Assembly: GCF_020639365.1 (NCBI RefSeq)
Contig: NZ_JAINUL010000001.1
Span: 831,480 to 895,479 of the forward strand
Direction: 5' to 3'
Length of the DNA: 64,000 bases
Source of the DNA: Streptomyces flavotricini
Lineage (GTDB): Bacteria; Actinomycetota; Actinomycetes; Streptomycetales; Streptomycetaceae
Positions 26,542 to 35,534 of the stretch are shown one piece after another. Position 1 is the stretch's first letter, and each line of letters opens with the position of its first letter. Below the pieces are notes generated by a model that was not told where the DNA came from, did not search any database, and saw nothing but the letters and a program-made list of their open reading frames with translations. The translations under genes and the position numbers were made by a program.

Positions 26542-26874
26542 TCACGCTAGTTGTGGCGGGGCGGCCGGTGCTTCTCGATTCCTGACCGGTCCGCGGGCGC
26601 CCGGCGGTACGCCGGCCGGCCGGGTGGGGCGGGCGCCGAAGCCGGCGCGCTCGATGCGACGCGCCATCAGATAGTCGTACGGCGACTTCCCGTACGCGAG
26701 CCGGAACTGCCGGCTGAGCTGCCCGGCGGCCATGCTCGCGCCGCGGGCGAGCGCCTCGACGTCCAGCGGATGGGCGTACTCCCGGTCGATCCGGTCGCGG
26801 ACGCGGCGCAGCCGGGCGAAGTCCTTCAGGCGCTGTGCCTCGGTGAGTGCGCGCCCCCATGCGGGATTGCACAT
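26542..26874 (-). pseudogene. AraC-family regulator with internal deletion of the second helix-turn-helix
   Basis: The product has 110 residues. The N-terminal part matches short AraC/XylS regulators (ALTEAQRLKDFARLRRVRDR, DVEALARGASMAAGQLSRQF, YGKSPYDYLMARRIERA). Directly after RRIERA the usual stretch with the second DNA-recognition helix (LLRRGDLSVTEVCFAVGCSS-type) is missing, and the sequence jumps through GFGARPTRPAGVPPGARG to the conserved C-terminal PVRNREAP. About 50 codons appear deleted in frame. With one of the two HTH units it is unlikely to bind DNA normally. It lies between two VOC genes on the same strand, a pairing often seen for this regulator type. Confidence 0.65.
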
Positions 26875-26904
26875 GCGAGAACCCCCTCTGCTCGGTGTCG
26901 CGAC

Positions 26905-27315
26905 TCAGCGCAGTTCCTGGATCCGGATCAGGTTGCCCGCGGGGTCGCGGAAGGCGCAGTCGCGGATGCCGTACGGCTGCTCGGTCGGCTCCTGCACGAC
27001 CTCGGCGTCGCCGCCCCGGACCTTCTCGAAGGTGGCGTCGAGGTCCCGGGTGGCCAGCAGGATCCAGCCGTACGTGCCCTTGGCCATCATCTCGACGATG
27101 GTGCGGCGCTCGGCGTCGGTGATGCCGGGGTCGGCGGCCGGCGGTGCCAGCAAAATGGACGTGCCGGGCTGGCCGACGGGGCCGACGGTGATCCAGCGCA
27201 TCTTGCCCTGGCCGACATCGCTGCGGACTTCGAACCCGAGGGTGTCGCGGTAGAAGGCCAGGGCGGCCTCCGGGTCGTCGTGCGGCAGGGAGCTCGTGTG
27301 AATGGTGATGTCCAT
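26905..27315 (-). CDS. VOC-family protein, single domain
   Basis: The product has 136 residues from the ATG at 27315 (MDITIHTSSLPHDDPEAALA). It has a typical single-chain VOC fold with FYRDTLGFEVRSDVG, MRWITVGPVGQPGTSILL, YGWILLATRDLDATFEKVRG and a C-terminal RDCAFRDPAGNLIRIQEL with the usual acidic metal-site residue. Close relatives are common beside short AraC regulators in Streptomyces. It is probably cotranscribed with the truncated AraC gene and the tandem VOC gene downstream. Substrate unknown. Confidence 0.85.
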   Translation of the reverse strand: MDITIHTSSLPHDDPEAALAFYRDTLGFEVRSDVGQGKMRWITVGPVGQPGTSILLAPPAADPGITDAERRTIVEMMAKGTYGWILLATRDLDATFEKVRGGDAEVVQEPTEQPYGIRDCAFRDPAGNLIRIQELR

Positions 27316-27382
27316 GACCAACACGGTAGTTCCGGCCCCGTGCCCGCGCTTCTCCATTCCTGATTCCCGATCCGCGTGCCGG

Positions 27383-27484
27383 TCACCTTCCGACGGTGTT
27401 CATCAGGATGATCGCCGCGAGATCGGCCAGGATGACGCAGACGACGCCGAAGATCATGATCCAGGCCCGGCGTGATTCGTCCAT
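27383..27484 (-). CDS. Small 33-residue membrane protein
   Basis: ATG at 27484, stop at 27383. The peptide starts MDESRRAWIMIFGVVC and continues as one hydrophobic helix (VILADLAAIILM) ending NTVGR. It has a charged N-terminus and a single transmembrane segment, consistent with a small inner-membrane protein. AAGGG lies just upstream of the ATG but very close to it. It is divergent from the response-regulator gene. No function can be assigned. Confidence 0.55.
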   Translation of the reverse strand: MDESRRAWIMIFGVVCVILADLAAIILMNTVGR

Positions 27485-27545
27485 GCCCTTCAGTCAAACC
27501 GCACGGCCCCGGAGCGGCAACCAGAGTGCCTCAGGGGCGGGGTTT

Positions 27546-27561
27546 GTATCCGCCGTGTATC
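27546..27561 (+). promoter_or_regulatory. GTATC direct repeat at 11-bp spacing upstream of the response regulator
   Basis: GTATC at 27546-27550 and 27557-27561 are offset by exactly one helical turn, the layout bound by OmpR/PhoB-type regulators. The reverse form GATAC occurs twice (29802 and 29847) upstream of the ABC transporter gene. Binding by the adjacent regulator is inference. Confidence 0.35.
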
Positions 27562-27693
27562 AGGGAGCGCTTGGTCGTCCATCGAAGCGGGAGGCCGGGC
27601 CGGTGACGCCGTCACCGCGCCCGCCACCTGCCGTATCGTTCCATCCGGCGTCGCCCGCCGCTCCGCCCGTCCGCCTCCACAGGAGTCCTCCCC

Positions 27694-28485
27694 GTGTCCT
27701 CGCCCGCCCCCGCCCAGGCCTCCGCGCGCCCCGTGCGCGTGCTGCTGGTGGAGGACGACGAGCTGATGCGCCGGTCCTTCACCGTCGCCCTCGAACGCTA
27801 CGGCTACCGGGTGAAGGCCGCGGCCGACGGCCTCGCCGGGCTGGAGCTCTTCCGCGACGGCGGCCGCGACGGCGAGGACACCGGCGCCGTCCACGGCGGC
27901 GAGGGCGACGGCTTCGACCTGCTGATCCTGGACGTGATGCTGCCCGGCCTGGACGGCATCGGGCTGTGCCGCAGGGTCCGGGAGACCAGCCTGGTGCCGA
28001 TCCTGATGATGTCCGCCCGCGGCGACGGGCTCGACATCGTGGCCGGTCTGGAGGCCGGGGCGGACGACTACGTCGTCAAGCCCGTGGACACCTACGTGCT
28101 CGTGGCCCGCATCCGCTCGCTGCTGCGCCGGGCGACGTACGCGCCCTCGGCCCCGGGGCCCGGGCGCGCCGCCGGTGAGGAGCCGGCCCCCTCCCAGGGG
28201 GACCTGCTGGTCTTCGGGGACCTGACCCTCGACACCGGCGGCCTGGAGGTATTCGTCTCCGGGACCCCGGTGGCGCTGACCCCGACCGAGCTGAAGCTGC
28301 TGCTGGAGTTCGCCGCCCACCCGGGCGTCGTACTGGAGCGGCACACCCTGCTGCGCAACGTCTGGGAGTACGGCTGGGACGGCGACAGCCGGGTCGTGGA
28401 CCTGTGCGTGCAGCGGCTGCGCCGCAAGCTCGGCCGGGACCGGATCGAGACGGTCCGCGGCTTCGGCTACAAGCTCAGGCGCTGA
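27694..28485 (+). CDS. OmpR/CseB-type response regulator
   Basis: The product has 263 residues from a GTG 8 nt after AGGAG. The receiver domain (15-140) has the acidic pair VEDDE, phospho-acceptor Asp80 in LLILDVMLPGLDG and Lys in DDYVVKPVD. It carries an unusual acidic, Gly-rich insertion (DGGRDGEDTGAVHGGEGDG) before the phosphorylation strand. The C-terminal winged helix (170-263) ends HVQRL-like CVQRLRRKLGRDRIETVRGF. It resembles CseB of the cell-envelope stress system. The histidine kinase gene follows 5 bp downstream, and an ABC transporter lies behind it, a common drug or peptide response arrangement. Confidence 0.9.
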   Translation: MSSPAPAQASARPVRVLLVEDDELMRRSFTVALERYGYRVKAAADGLAGLELFRDGGRDGEDTGAVHGGEGDGFDLLILDVMLPGLDGIGLCRRVRETSLVPILMMSARGDGLDIVAGLEAGADDYVVKPVDTYVLVARIRSLLRRATYAPSAPGPGRAAGEEPAPSQGDLLVFGDLTLDTGGLEVFVSGTPVALTPTELKLLLEFAAHPGVVLERHTLLRNVWEYGWDGDSRVVDLCVQRLRRKLGRDRIETVRGFGYKLRR

Positions 28486-28490
28486 GTCCG

Positions 28491-29759
28491 GTGCGCCCGT
28501 ACCGCCGTCTCCCCCGCCCGGACCGCGTCTCCCTGCGCTGGAAGATCGCCGCGCTGGCCGCGGCCACCGCCTGCCTGGTCGCGGCGGCCGTCGGCGTACT
28601 CGTACACCTGTGGACCGCGAGCGACATCCGCGGCCGCGCCGAGATGCGCGCGTTCAACGGCGTGTACGCGGCCGTGGAGACGTACCGGCGCACCGGGACG
28701 CTGGTGGACGGTGCCGAGCTCGATCCCGACGAGCTGCCCCGCGCACTGGACCACCCGGCCGACGGCGCCCGGCACACCGCCTACGACGGCCACGTCGACG
28801 ACAACGTCGGGCCGAGCTTCTGGGCCGCCCAGCGGGTCGGCGGGCCAGGCAGCCCGGTGCTGGCCGTCCGGATCAACATGAGCCCGGAGCTCCACGATCT
28901 GCGTCGGCTCGACATGAGCATGGCCGTGGCCTCGCTGGTCTCCCTCGCCGCGGCCGTCCCGCTGGCGGCCTACGGGGCCGGGCTCCTCGGCCGCCGGCTG
29001 CGGCGGGTCTCCGAGACCGCGGGCCGCATCTCCGCCGGTGACCTGGACGCCCGTACCGGGCCCACCAAGGGAGGCGACGAGGTGGCCGACATCGCCGCCA
29101 CCGTCGACCTCATGGCCGACAGCCTCGGCCGGCGGCTTCGGACCGAGCGCCAGTTCACGGCGGACGTGGCCCACGAGCTGCGCACCCCGGTCGGCGGTCT
29201 GCTGGCCGCCACCGACCTGCTTCCGGCCGGTGAGACGGAGGACCTGGTGCGGGGCCGGGTACGCGATCTGCGCGGTCTGGTCGAGGACCTGCTGGAGATC
29301 TCCCGGCTGGACGCGGGCGCCGAGCGCCCGGTACGCGCCCGTGTGCCGCTCGGCGAGGTCGTCCGCGAGGCCGTGGCGCGCACCGGATTCGACGCTTCGG
29401 TCACCGTGGCCGAATTCCCGGGTACGGCTGCCGCCGGGACCGTCGAGACCGATCCGCGCCGCCTCGAACGGATCGTCGGCAACCTCGTCGTCAACGCCCA
29501 CCGGCACGGCGCGGGCCCGGTCGAGGTCACCGTCGAGGGCCGTACGGTCGTCGTACGGGACCACGGCCCCGGCTTCCCCCCGGACCTCCTGCGCGAGGGT
29601 CCGCGCCGCTTCCACACGGGCGCGGCGGAGCGCGGCTCGGGCCACGGGCTGGGGCTGACCATCGCCCTGGGCCAGGCCCGGGTCCTCGGCGCCGAGTTGC
29701 GCCTGGGCAACGACCCGGCCGGCGGGGCCGTCGCCACCCTCGGCCTGCCCGCGTCCTGA
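28491..29759 (+). CDS. Sensor histidine kinase
   Basis: The product has 422 residues, GTG 5 nt after the regulator stop. TM1 is at about 18-42 (IAALAAATACLVAAAVGVLV); an extracytoplasmic sensor region of about 105 residues follows; TM2 is at about 147-165 (ASLVSLAAAVPLAAYGAG). HAMP comes next (LGRRLRRVSETAGRISAGDL), then the H box FTADVAHELRTPVGG with His228. The ATPase domain has N box NLVVNAHRHG, G1 VRDHGPGFPP and G2 GSGHGLGLTIA. It is expected to phosphorylate the adjacent regulator in response to a membrane or cell-wall signal. It lacks obvious CseC-specific features, so the stimulus is open. Confidence 0.92.
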   Translation: MRPYRRLPRPDRVSLRWKIAALAAATACLVAAAVGVLVHLWTASDIRGRAEMRAFNGVYAAVETYRRTGTLVDGAELDPDELPRALDHPADGARHTAYDGHVDDNVGPSFWAAQRVGGPGSPVLAVRINMSPELHDLRRLDMSMAVASLVSLAAAVPLAAYGAGLLGRRLRRVSETAGRISAGDLDARTGPTKGGDEVADIAATVDLMADSLGRRLRTERQFTADVAHELRTPVGGLLAATDLLPAGETEDLVRGRVRDLRGLVEDLLEISRLDAGAERPVRARVPLGEVVREAVARTGFDASVTVAEFPGTAAAGTVETDPRRLERIVGNLVVNAHRHGAGPVEVTVEGRTVVVRDHGPGFPPDLLREGPRRFHTGAAERGSGHGLGLTIALGQARVLGAELRLGNDPAGGAVATLGLPAS

Positions 29760-29903
29760 CGGGCCCGCGCCACCCCCACCCGCTCCGCCCGCTACACGAC
29801 TGATACGAAGCGACGCGGCCGCCGAAACACGGCGGGCCCCGGCCCCGATACACGTGCCGGACACCCTTCGAAGTGCATCCACCCGCACCGAAGAGGAGTC
29901 CCC

Positions 29904-30686
29904 GTGACCGCCGCACCCTTTGACGCCCTCGCACCGCACCCGACGACCGGGTTCGCGGCCGCCACCAGCGAACTGTCGAAGGTCTACGGGAGCGGCGACA
30001 CCCGCGTCGTCGCTCTGGACCGCGTCAGCATCGCCTTCCGGGAGGGCGAGTTCACCGCGATCATGGGCCCCTCGGGGTGCGGCAAGTCGACCCTGATGCA
30101 CTGCGCCGCCGGGCTCGACTCGGTGAGCTCCGGCTCCGTACGCATCGGCACCACCGAGCTGAGCACGCTGGGCGACCGGCAGCTGACCGAGCTGCGGCGC
30201 GATCGGATCGGCTTCATCTTCCAGGCCTTCAACCTGCTGCCGACGCTGACCGCGCTGGAGAACATCACGCTGCCCCTGAGCATCGCGGGCCGCCGCCCCG
30301 ACCAGCAGTGGCTGGAGCGCGTGGTCTCCATGGTCGGGCTCTCCCGGCGGCTCGGCCACCGGCCCGGACAGTTGTCCGGCGGACAGCAGCAGCGCGTGGC
30401 CGTGGCCCGCGCCCTGGCTTCCCGGCCCTCGATCATCTTCGGCGACGAGCCCACCGGCAATCTCGACTCCCGCGCGGGCGCCGAGGTGCTCGGCTTCCTG
30501 CGCGACTCGGTGCGCGAACTCGGTCAGACGGTGGTCATGGTGACGCACGACCCCGTCGCCGCCGGCTATGCCGACCGCGTGGTCTTCCTCTCCGACGGCC
30601 GCCTGGTCGACGAGATGGCCCACCCCACCCCGGAGCGGGTGCTGGACCGGATGAAGGCGCTCGACACCCACTCCCGCACCAGCTGA
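29904..30686 (+). CDS. ABC transporter ATP-binding protein (MacB/LolD type)
   Basis: The product has 260 residues, GTG behind GAAGAGGAG. It has Walker A GPSGCGKST, Q-loop FQAFNLLPTLTALENI, signature LSGGQQQRVAVARAL, Walker B SIIFGDEPTGNLDS and H-loop VMVTHDP. The YGSGDTRVVALDRVS start and TGNLD motif place it in the MacB/LolD/FtsE group that couples to FtsX-type permeases. It pairs with the permease gene 55 bp downstream. Such systems export peptides or lipoproteins or give resistance to cell-wall antibiotics. Proximity to the two-component system suggests that system controls it. Confidence 0.93.
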   Translation: MTAAPFDALAPHPTTGFAAATSELSKVYGSGDTRVVALDRVSIAFREGEFTAIMGPSGCGKSTLMHCAAGLDSVSSGSVRIGTTELSTLGDRQLTELRRDRIGFIFQAFNLLPTLTALENITLPLSIAGRRPDQQWLERVVSMVGLSRRLGHRPGQLSGGQQQRVAVARALASRPSIIFGDEPTGNLDSRAGAEVLGFLRDSVRELGQTVVMVTHDPVAAGYADRVVFLSDGRLVDEMAHPTPERVLDRMKALDTHSRTS

Positions 30687-30741
30687 CCGCGACCGGACTC
30701 CCCCGGTTCTCCCCGTACGCCCACGTCACCGAAAGCTGCCC

Positions 30742-33303
30742 ATGCTGAGAACAGCCCTGCGCAACGTCCTGGCGAACAAGGCCCGTCTGGTCATGACCGT
30801 CCTCGCGGTCTGCCTGGGTGTCGCGTTCGTCTGCGGCACCCTCGTCTTCGCGGAGTCCTCCGCCGCCGCCTACCGCGCCGCCGCGTCGAAGGACTTCGCG
30901 GGCATCGCGGTCACCGTGACCCCGAAGTACGCCCCGCCCGGGGCCGGGGAGGAGGCGCCCGGAGCCCTCGACGACGCGCTCGTAGGGAAGCTGGCCGAGG
31001 TACCCGGCGTCGCCGCCGCGCGGCCCGCGGCCGACGGGTCGGCGACCCTGAACGGCGCGGACGGCCGTCCGCTGCGGGCCGGCAGGGCATGGTCGAACCT
31101 GGCCGCCGCCTACCTACCCGGCGAGGACGGCAACGACAGCCGCCATCCCCTGGTCGAGGGCCGCGCCCCGCGCGGTGGCGGGGAACTCGCCGTGGACAGC
31201 GGAACCGCCGCGGCAGGCGGGTTCGAGATCGGCGACATGGTCACGCTGGCCACCGACGGCCCGGTCCTGAAGAAGAGGCTCGTCGGCATCGTGAAGACCG
31301 AGGACTCGCGGGTGACCGCCGGCGGAACCCTCGCCGTGTTCGACAAGGCGACCGCCCAGGCGCTGTACGCCTCCCCCGGCCGGTACACGTCGATCGACGT
31401 GTCCGCGGAGCCCGGCACGGACGAAGTCGAGCTCGCCGGACGGATCAGCGCCCTGCTCCCGGCCGACCGGGCCGAGGCGGTCACCGGCGCGGCCCAGGCG
31501 ACCCAGCAGGCCACCTACACCGACACGCTGACCCGCGGCCACCAGAAGATGCCGATGCTCTTCGCAGGGGTCTCGCTCTTCATCGGCTCCTTCCTCATCG
31601 TCAACACCTTCACCATGGTCGTGTCCCGGCGCACCCGGGAGATCGCGCTGCTGCGGGCGATCGGCGCCTCGCGCCGCCAGGTGGTCCGCTGCGTCCTGTG
31701 GGAGGCGGTCCTGCTCGGCCTGGTCGCGTCGGCGGCCGGTTTCGCACTCGGCCTCGGCATCGCCTCCGTACTCCCCGGCCTCCTGAGCACCCCTCAGGAC
31801 GCCCTGCCCGACGGCCCGCTGGTGATCGGCCCGCTGCCCGTCGTGGCGGCGCTCGGCGTGGGCGTGGGCATCACGGTGCTCGCCGCCTGGCTGCCGTCCC
31901 GCAAGGCGGCGAAGGTCGCGCCCATCGAGGCGCTGCGCACCAGCGAGCAGCCGCCCACCGCGACCGCGTCCCGGGTCCGGGGCGTGGTGGGACTGCTCCT
32001 GCTCCTCGCCGGGGGCGGACTGCTGGTCTCGCTGACGGGAGCGAAGGACGCCTCGGAGGAGAACCTGCAGAACGCGATGTCCGGCTGCGCCCTGCTCGTC
32101 GTCGCGATGATCGTGCTGGCGCCGCTGCTCGCCGTCCCCGTCATCCGGCTGACGGGAAGGCTGACCGGCCGGTTCGGGATCACCGGGCACCTCGCCCGCG
32201 AGAACGCGCTGCGCGACCCGCGGCGCACGGCGGCCACCGCCTCCGCCCTGATCGTCAGTACGGCCTTGGTCGCCGGGCTCGCCGTCATCGGGAACTCCAC
32301 CGGGCAGGCCCTGGACCGGCAGGCCGCGGCAGGCCTCGGCGCCGACTACGTGATCGGCAGCAGGGGCGGCATGACCGCCATCGACCCCGGCACCGAGAAG
32401 CGGGTGGCGGGCACCCCCGGGGTGAAGACGGCGGCCGGCATCGCGGACTCCACCGTCTTCACCGGCGGCGGCGTCCGCAGGATCGCCGGCATCGACCCCG
32501 CCGCCGTGGGCGACGTCATGAGGCTCGACTTCGTCAGCGGCTCCCTGAAGGACCTCGGACCGGGACGGATCGCGCTCTCCGCCACCGTCGCCCGGGAGCA
32601 GGGCGTGAGCGCGGGCGGCCAGGTCAAGGCCCGTATCGGGCGCAACCAGGAGTTCACGCGGTACACGGTCGTCGGCGTCTACGAGGACAACCCCACCGCC
32701 GGGGAGGTGCTGGGCTCCCGTGCCGACGTACGGCGCGACGGCTTCCTGCCCGACTCCGTCCAGCGGATCCTCGTGCGCACCGACGGCGCGGCGGTCTCGA
32801 AGACCACCGAGGACGGGCTGCGCGCCGCCGCGGGCAACAGCCCGCTGGTGCAGGTGAAGGACCGGCAGGCGCTGGTGGACGAGGCGGCCGGCTCCCTGGC
32901 CGACCTGCTGACCCTGATGTACGGGCTGCTCGCGATCGGTACGGTGATCTCGCTGCTCGGCATCGTCAACACCCTGGCCATGTCGGTCGCGGACCGCACG
33001 CGTGAGATCGGCGTCCTGCGCGCCGTCGGCATGGACCGCGCCGGGATCCGGCGGATGATCCGCCTGGAGTCGGTGACCGTGGCCGCCTTCGGCACGCTGC
33101 TGGGCCTGACGGGCGGGCTGTTCGGAGCCTGGGCGGTCGGGTCGCTGACCAACGGCGCGATGAAGGAGTACTCCCTGGCACTGCCCTGGGGGACGCTGCT
33201 CCTCGTGTGTCTGGTGTCCTTGACGACAGGCGTGCTCGCGGCCGCCGTGCCGGCCCGCCGCGCCGCCTCGCTGAGTCCGCTGGAGGCCGTCGCGGAGCGG
33301 TGA
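30742..33303 (+). CDS. FtsX-like ABC transporter permease
   Basis: The product has 853 residues and consists of two FtsX modules. TM1 is near residues 15-35. A large extracytoplasmic MacB-like domain runs to about 260. Three helices follow (LFAGVSLFIGSFLIVNTF; CVLWEAVLLGLVASAAGFAL; PVVAALGVGVGITVLAAWL). After a second set (VVGLLLLLAGGGLLVSL; LLVVAMIVLAPLLAVPVI) there is another extracytoplasmic domain and a C-terminal trio of helices (LLTLMYGLLAIGTVISLLGI to TLLLVCLVSLTTGVLAAAVP). The duplicated 10-helix layout is typical of actinobacterial export or detoxification permeases. It works with the preceding ATPase. Confidence 0.92.
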   Translation: MLRTALRNVLANKARLVMTVLAVCLGVAFVCGTLVFAESSAAAYRAAASKDFAGIAVTVTPKYAPPGAGEEAPGALDDALVGKLAEVPGVAAARPAADGSATLNGADGRPLRAGRAWSNLAAAYLPGEDGNDSRHPLVEGRAPRGGGELAVDSGTAAAGGFEIGDMVTLATDGPVLKKRLVGIVKTEDSRVTAGGTLAVFDKATAQALYASPGRYTSIDVSAEPGTDEVELAGRISALLPADRAEAVTGAAQATQQATYTDTLTRGHQKMPMLFAGVSLFIGSFLIVNTFTMVVSRRTREIALLRAIGASRRQVVRCVLWEAVLLGLVASAAGFALGLGIASVLPGLLSTPQDALPDGPLVIGPLPVVAALGVGVGITVLAAWLPSRKAAKVAPIEALRTSEQPPTATASRVRGVVGLLLLLAGGGLLVSLTGAKDASEENLQNAMSGCALLVVAMIVLAPLLAVPVIRLTGRLTGRFGITGHLARENALRDPRRTAATASALIVSTALVAGLAVIGNSTGQALDRQAAAGLGADYVIGSRGGMTAIDPGTEKRVAGTPGVKTAAGIADSTVFTGGGVRRIAGIDPAAVGDVMRLDFVSGSLKDLGPGRIALSATVAREQGVSAGGQVKARIGRNQEFTRYTVVGVYEDNPTAGEVLGSRADVRRDGFLPDSVQRILVRTDGAAVSKTTEDGLRAAAGNSPLVQVKDRQALVDEAAGSLADLLTLMYGLLAIGTVISLLGIVNTLAMSVADRTREIGVLRAVGMDRAGIRRMIRLESVTVAAFGTLLGLTGGLFGAWAVGSLTNGAMKEYSLALPWGTLLLVCLVSLTTGVLAAAVPARRAASLSPLEAVAER

Positions 33304-33408
33304 CGGACGCGTGCGGGTGACGCCGAGGGCCGGGCTGGTCAGACCCGGTCCTCGGCTCCGTACGTCCGGCTCAGGCGGGCACGCGCACCCGCGGGCGCGG
33401 GCCCGTCC

Positions 33409-34626
33409 TCACCAGAGGACGGGCATCCGCTCGGGGATCCGCTTCATGAACCCCGTGCGCCAGACGAGTTGCTCGATCGGCACGGCCAGGTCGAGGCCGG
33501 GCAGCCGCTCGAGGAGCACCTCGATGGCGATCTGCGCGTGCCGCTTGCCCAGGGCGGTCGCGGGGCAGTAGTGGCCGCCGCCGCCGAACGACAGGTGCGC
33601 GTTCGGGTTCGGCCGGTCGAGGCGTACCGTGTGCGGGTCCTCGAACTCGGCGGGGTCGTGGTTCGCGGCCTCGACGAGGACGAGGACCAACTCCCCCTTC
33701 TGCACGGTGACGTCGCCGAGCTGCACGGTCTCGGTCGCGATCCGGGGCAGCCCGTCCGCGATCGACAGGTTGATGCGCAGCAGCTCGTCCACGGCGGCGG
33801 GCACGAGCTTCGGGTCGGCGATCAACTCGGCCTTGAGTTCGGGGTGTTGGATCAGCGAGACCAGGGCCATGGTGAGGAACCCCATGACGCTGATGACGCC
33901 CGCGCCGAACATCGTGACGCCGACGGTGGCGAGCATCTCGTCGGTCAGGTGCGCGTAGTCGGGGTCGTCACGCAGGGCGGCGAGCTCGGCCATGAGGCCC
34001 GTCGTCGCCGGGTCGTCCAGCCGGGCGACCATGTGGGCCATGTCGCGGTCCCAGTTGATGCCCGCCGCGGGGATGGGGCGCGGGCTGTTCATGAACGCGA
34101 CGTGCAGCGACCGGTAGAGGTCGGGGCCGTCGCTCTGGGGGATGCCGAGGATGTGGCAGTGCAGTCCGGTGGAGTACGGGACGGTGAAGTCGCGGCGCAG
34201 GTCGGCCGGCACCCCGGTGGCGACGAGCTGGTCGACGAGGGCGTGCGCGTGGCCGACCAGCCATTCCTCCAGCCCGGGGGCCTTCGGGTTGAGGGCCTTC
34301 ATCACGGCCTTGCGCAGCCCGGCACCCGTGATGTTCCCCATGTTGTTGACCACCTCCGGGGGGATGGTCAGCGCGTACTGACGGGGTGCGCCCTCGGCGG
34401 AGGTGTCCTTGAGGGAGAACCGGGGGTCGTCGAGCACCTGCCTGCACAGGCGGTACGAGGACACGAGCCAGGCTTCCGCCCCGGCTATGGTGCGGACCTT
34501 CTTGACCGGCTCGTGGGTGAGCAGGTGCGTGATCTCGTCCGGCAGTCGCGTGCCGTTGGCGTCGAACGGGAACCGGGTGAGCTCGTCGGCCGGCGCGGCC
34601 GCGATGGGTTCGATGGTGCTGGTCAT
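33409..34626 (-). CDS. Cytochrome P450, CYP121-like (mycocyclosin synthase family)
   Basis: The product has 405 residues. The heme ligand is Cys354 in [14 protein letters not shown]; the I-helix stretch reads [14 protein letters not shown]. As I recall the M. tuberculosis CYP121 sequence, similarity runs end to end ([68 protein letters not shown]), with the Cys at the same distance from the C-terminus. Active-site equivalents of Ser237 and Trp182 are kept, while Gln385 and Arg386 correspond to Met394 and Lys395. CYP121 joins the two tyrosine rings of cyclo(Tyr-Tyr). Its start overlaps the stop of the cyclodipeptide synthase gene (ATGA), which supports the same pathway. The substituted residues could alter substrate binding. 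Confidence 0.88.
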   Translation of the reverse strand: MTSTIEPIAAAPADELTRFPFDANGTRLPDEITHLLTHEPVKKVRTIAGAEAWLVSSYRLCRQVLDDPRFSLKDTSAEGAPRQYALTIPPEVVNNMGNITGAGLRKAVMKALNPKAPGLEEWLVGHAHALVDQLVATGVPADLRRDFTVPYSTGLHCHILGIPQSDGPDLYRSLHVAFMNSPRPIPAAGINWDRDMAHMVARLDDPATTGLMAELAALRDDPDYAHLTDEMLATVGVTMFGAGVISVMGFLTMALVSLIQHPELKAELIADPKLVPAAVDELLRINLSIADGLPRIATETVQLGDVTVQKGELVLVLVEAANHDPAEFEDPHTVRLDRPNPNAHLSFGGGGHYCPATALGKRHAQIAIEVLLERLPGLDLAVPIEQLVWRTGFMKRIPERMPVLW

Positions 34627-35339
34627 GCGGAGCGGTCCTGTTCTTCGCGTTCTTCGGCGGGGGTGATGACGGCGTGGCCCTGATTGCGCGAGGCGCGCAG
34701 CCCCCAGCCCCGTGCGTACAGCAGCTCGGCCAACGGCAGTGCCTGGTGGTAGCAGTTGAGGGAGGAGGAGACCCCGAGGATGGCCGGGGTGTCGAGGAAC
34801 AGCGGCACTTCGGCGCACACGTACTTGATGCACACCTGGCGCTGCAGCTCGGTCGGCGGCAGGCCGTTCAGCTTGTCGGCGAGGAACCGGGCCGCGAGCT
34901 GGTCGCACACCTCGCGGAACTCGGGGTCGTCGGCCATGAGGACGTCGAGCCCGGAGCGGATGCGCTGGTAGGCGGGGAGCTCCAGGAGCGCGGACATGGG
35001 GCGGCCGCGCAGCCGCTCCCCCTCGGGGTCGAGGGCGGCGACGGCCGAGGTGACCTTGGCGCGCACTCCGCGGAGGTTCTTCACCGCCTTGCGCTGCGCT
35101 TCGATCTCGGGGTAACCGAGTGCCACGAACATCTCGGCGACGTGCATGTCGGTCCAGATGAGATCGACCTGGCGGAAGTGGTCGAGCCCCCACCGGGCGA
35201 GTTCGAGCACGCGGTCGTGGGTGAAATAGGAGTTCCCGGACGAGATGCCTATGACGGCATGGTCTCCCTCGTCGTGGATGACCTGGCAGTGAGGCGTATA
35301 GGGACGGACGGCGAAGATGCCTTGAATGGCAGTCGTCAA
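34623..35339 (-). CDS. Cyclodipeptide synthase, Rv2275-like (NYH subfamily)
   Basis: The product has 238 residues from a TTG at 35339. It uses two aminoacyl-tRNAs to make a 2,5-diketopiperazine. Expected catalytic residues are present: Ser33 in [10 protein letters not shown] (covalent aminoacyl site), Tyr173 and Glu177 in [17 protein letters not shown], and Tyr197 followed by His198 in SSLNCYHQ; Asn36 with Tyr-His assigns it to the NYH group. Several long stretches match what I recall of M. tuberculosis Rv2275, the cyclo(L-Tyr-L-Tyr) synthase ([44 protein letters not shown]). Coupling to a CYP121-like P450 makes cyclo(Tyr-Tyr) the likeliest product. The TTG start is the weakest part of the call. 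Confidence 0.9.
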   Translation of the reverse strand: MTTAIQGIFAVRPYTPHCQVIHDEGDHAVIGISSGNSYFTHDRVLELARWGLDHFRQVDLIWTDMHVAEMFVALGYPEIEAQRKAVKNLRGVRAKVTSAVAALDPEGERLRGRPMSALLELPAYQRIRSGLDVLMADDPEFREVCDQLAARFLADKLNGLPPTELQRQVCIKYVCAEVPLFLDTPAILGVSSSLNCYHQALPLAELLYARGWGLRASRNQGHAVITPAEEREEQDRSA

Positions 35340-35534
35340 CGTGAGTAATTCCCCTGCGCCGCGAGTCCCGCAGGGCCGTGTGCCCTGGGTGTGGCGGCGC
35401 GAGAGATGACGCTACAGAGAACAGCCCTGATGATCCAGAGCTACCGACCGGTTACTCTACGGAATTACGCCGCACGAGCCGTGCGATCATACGATCTTCC
35501 CCCTCGGCTGATCCGCCAGCCGATCCGCCAGGGG

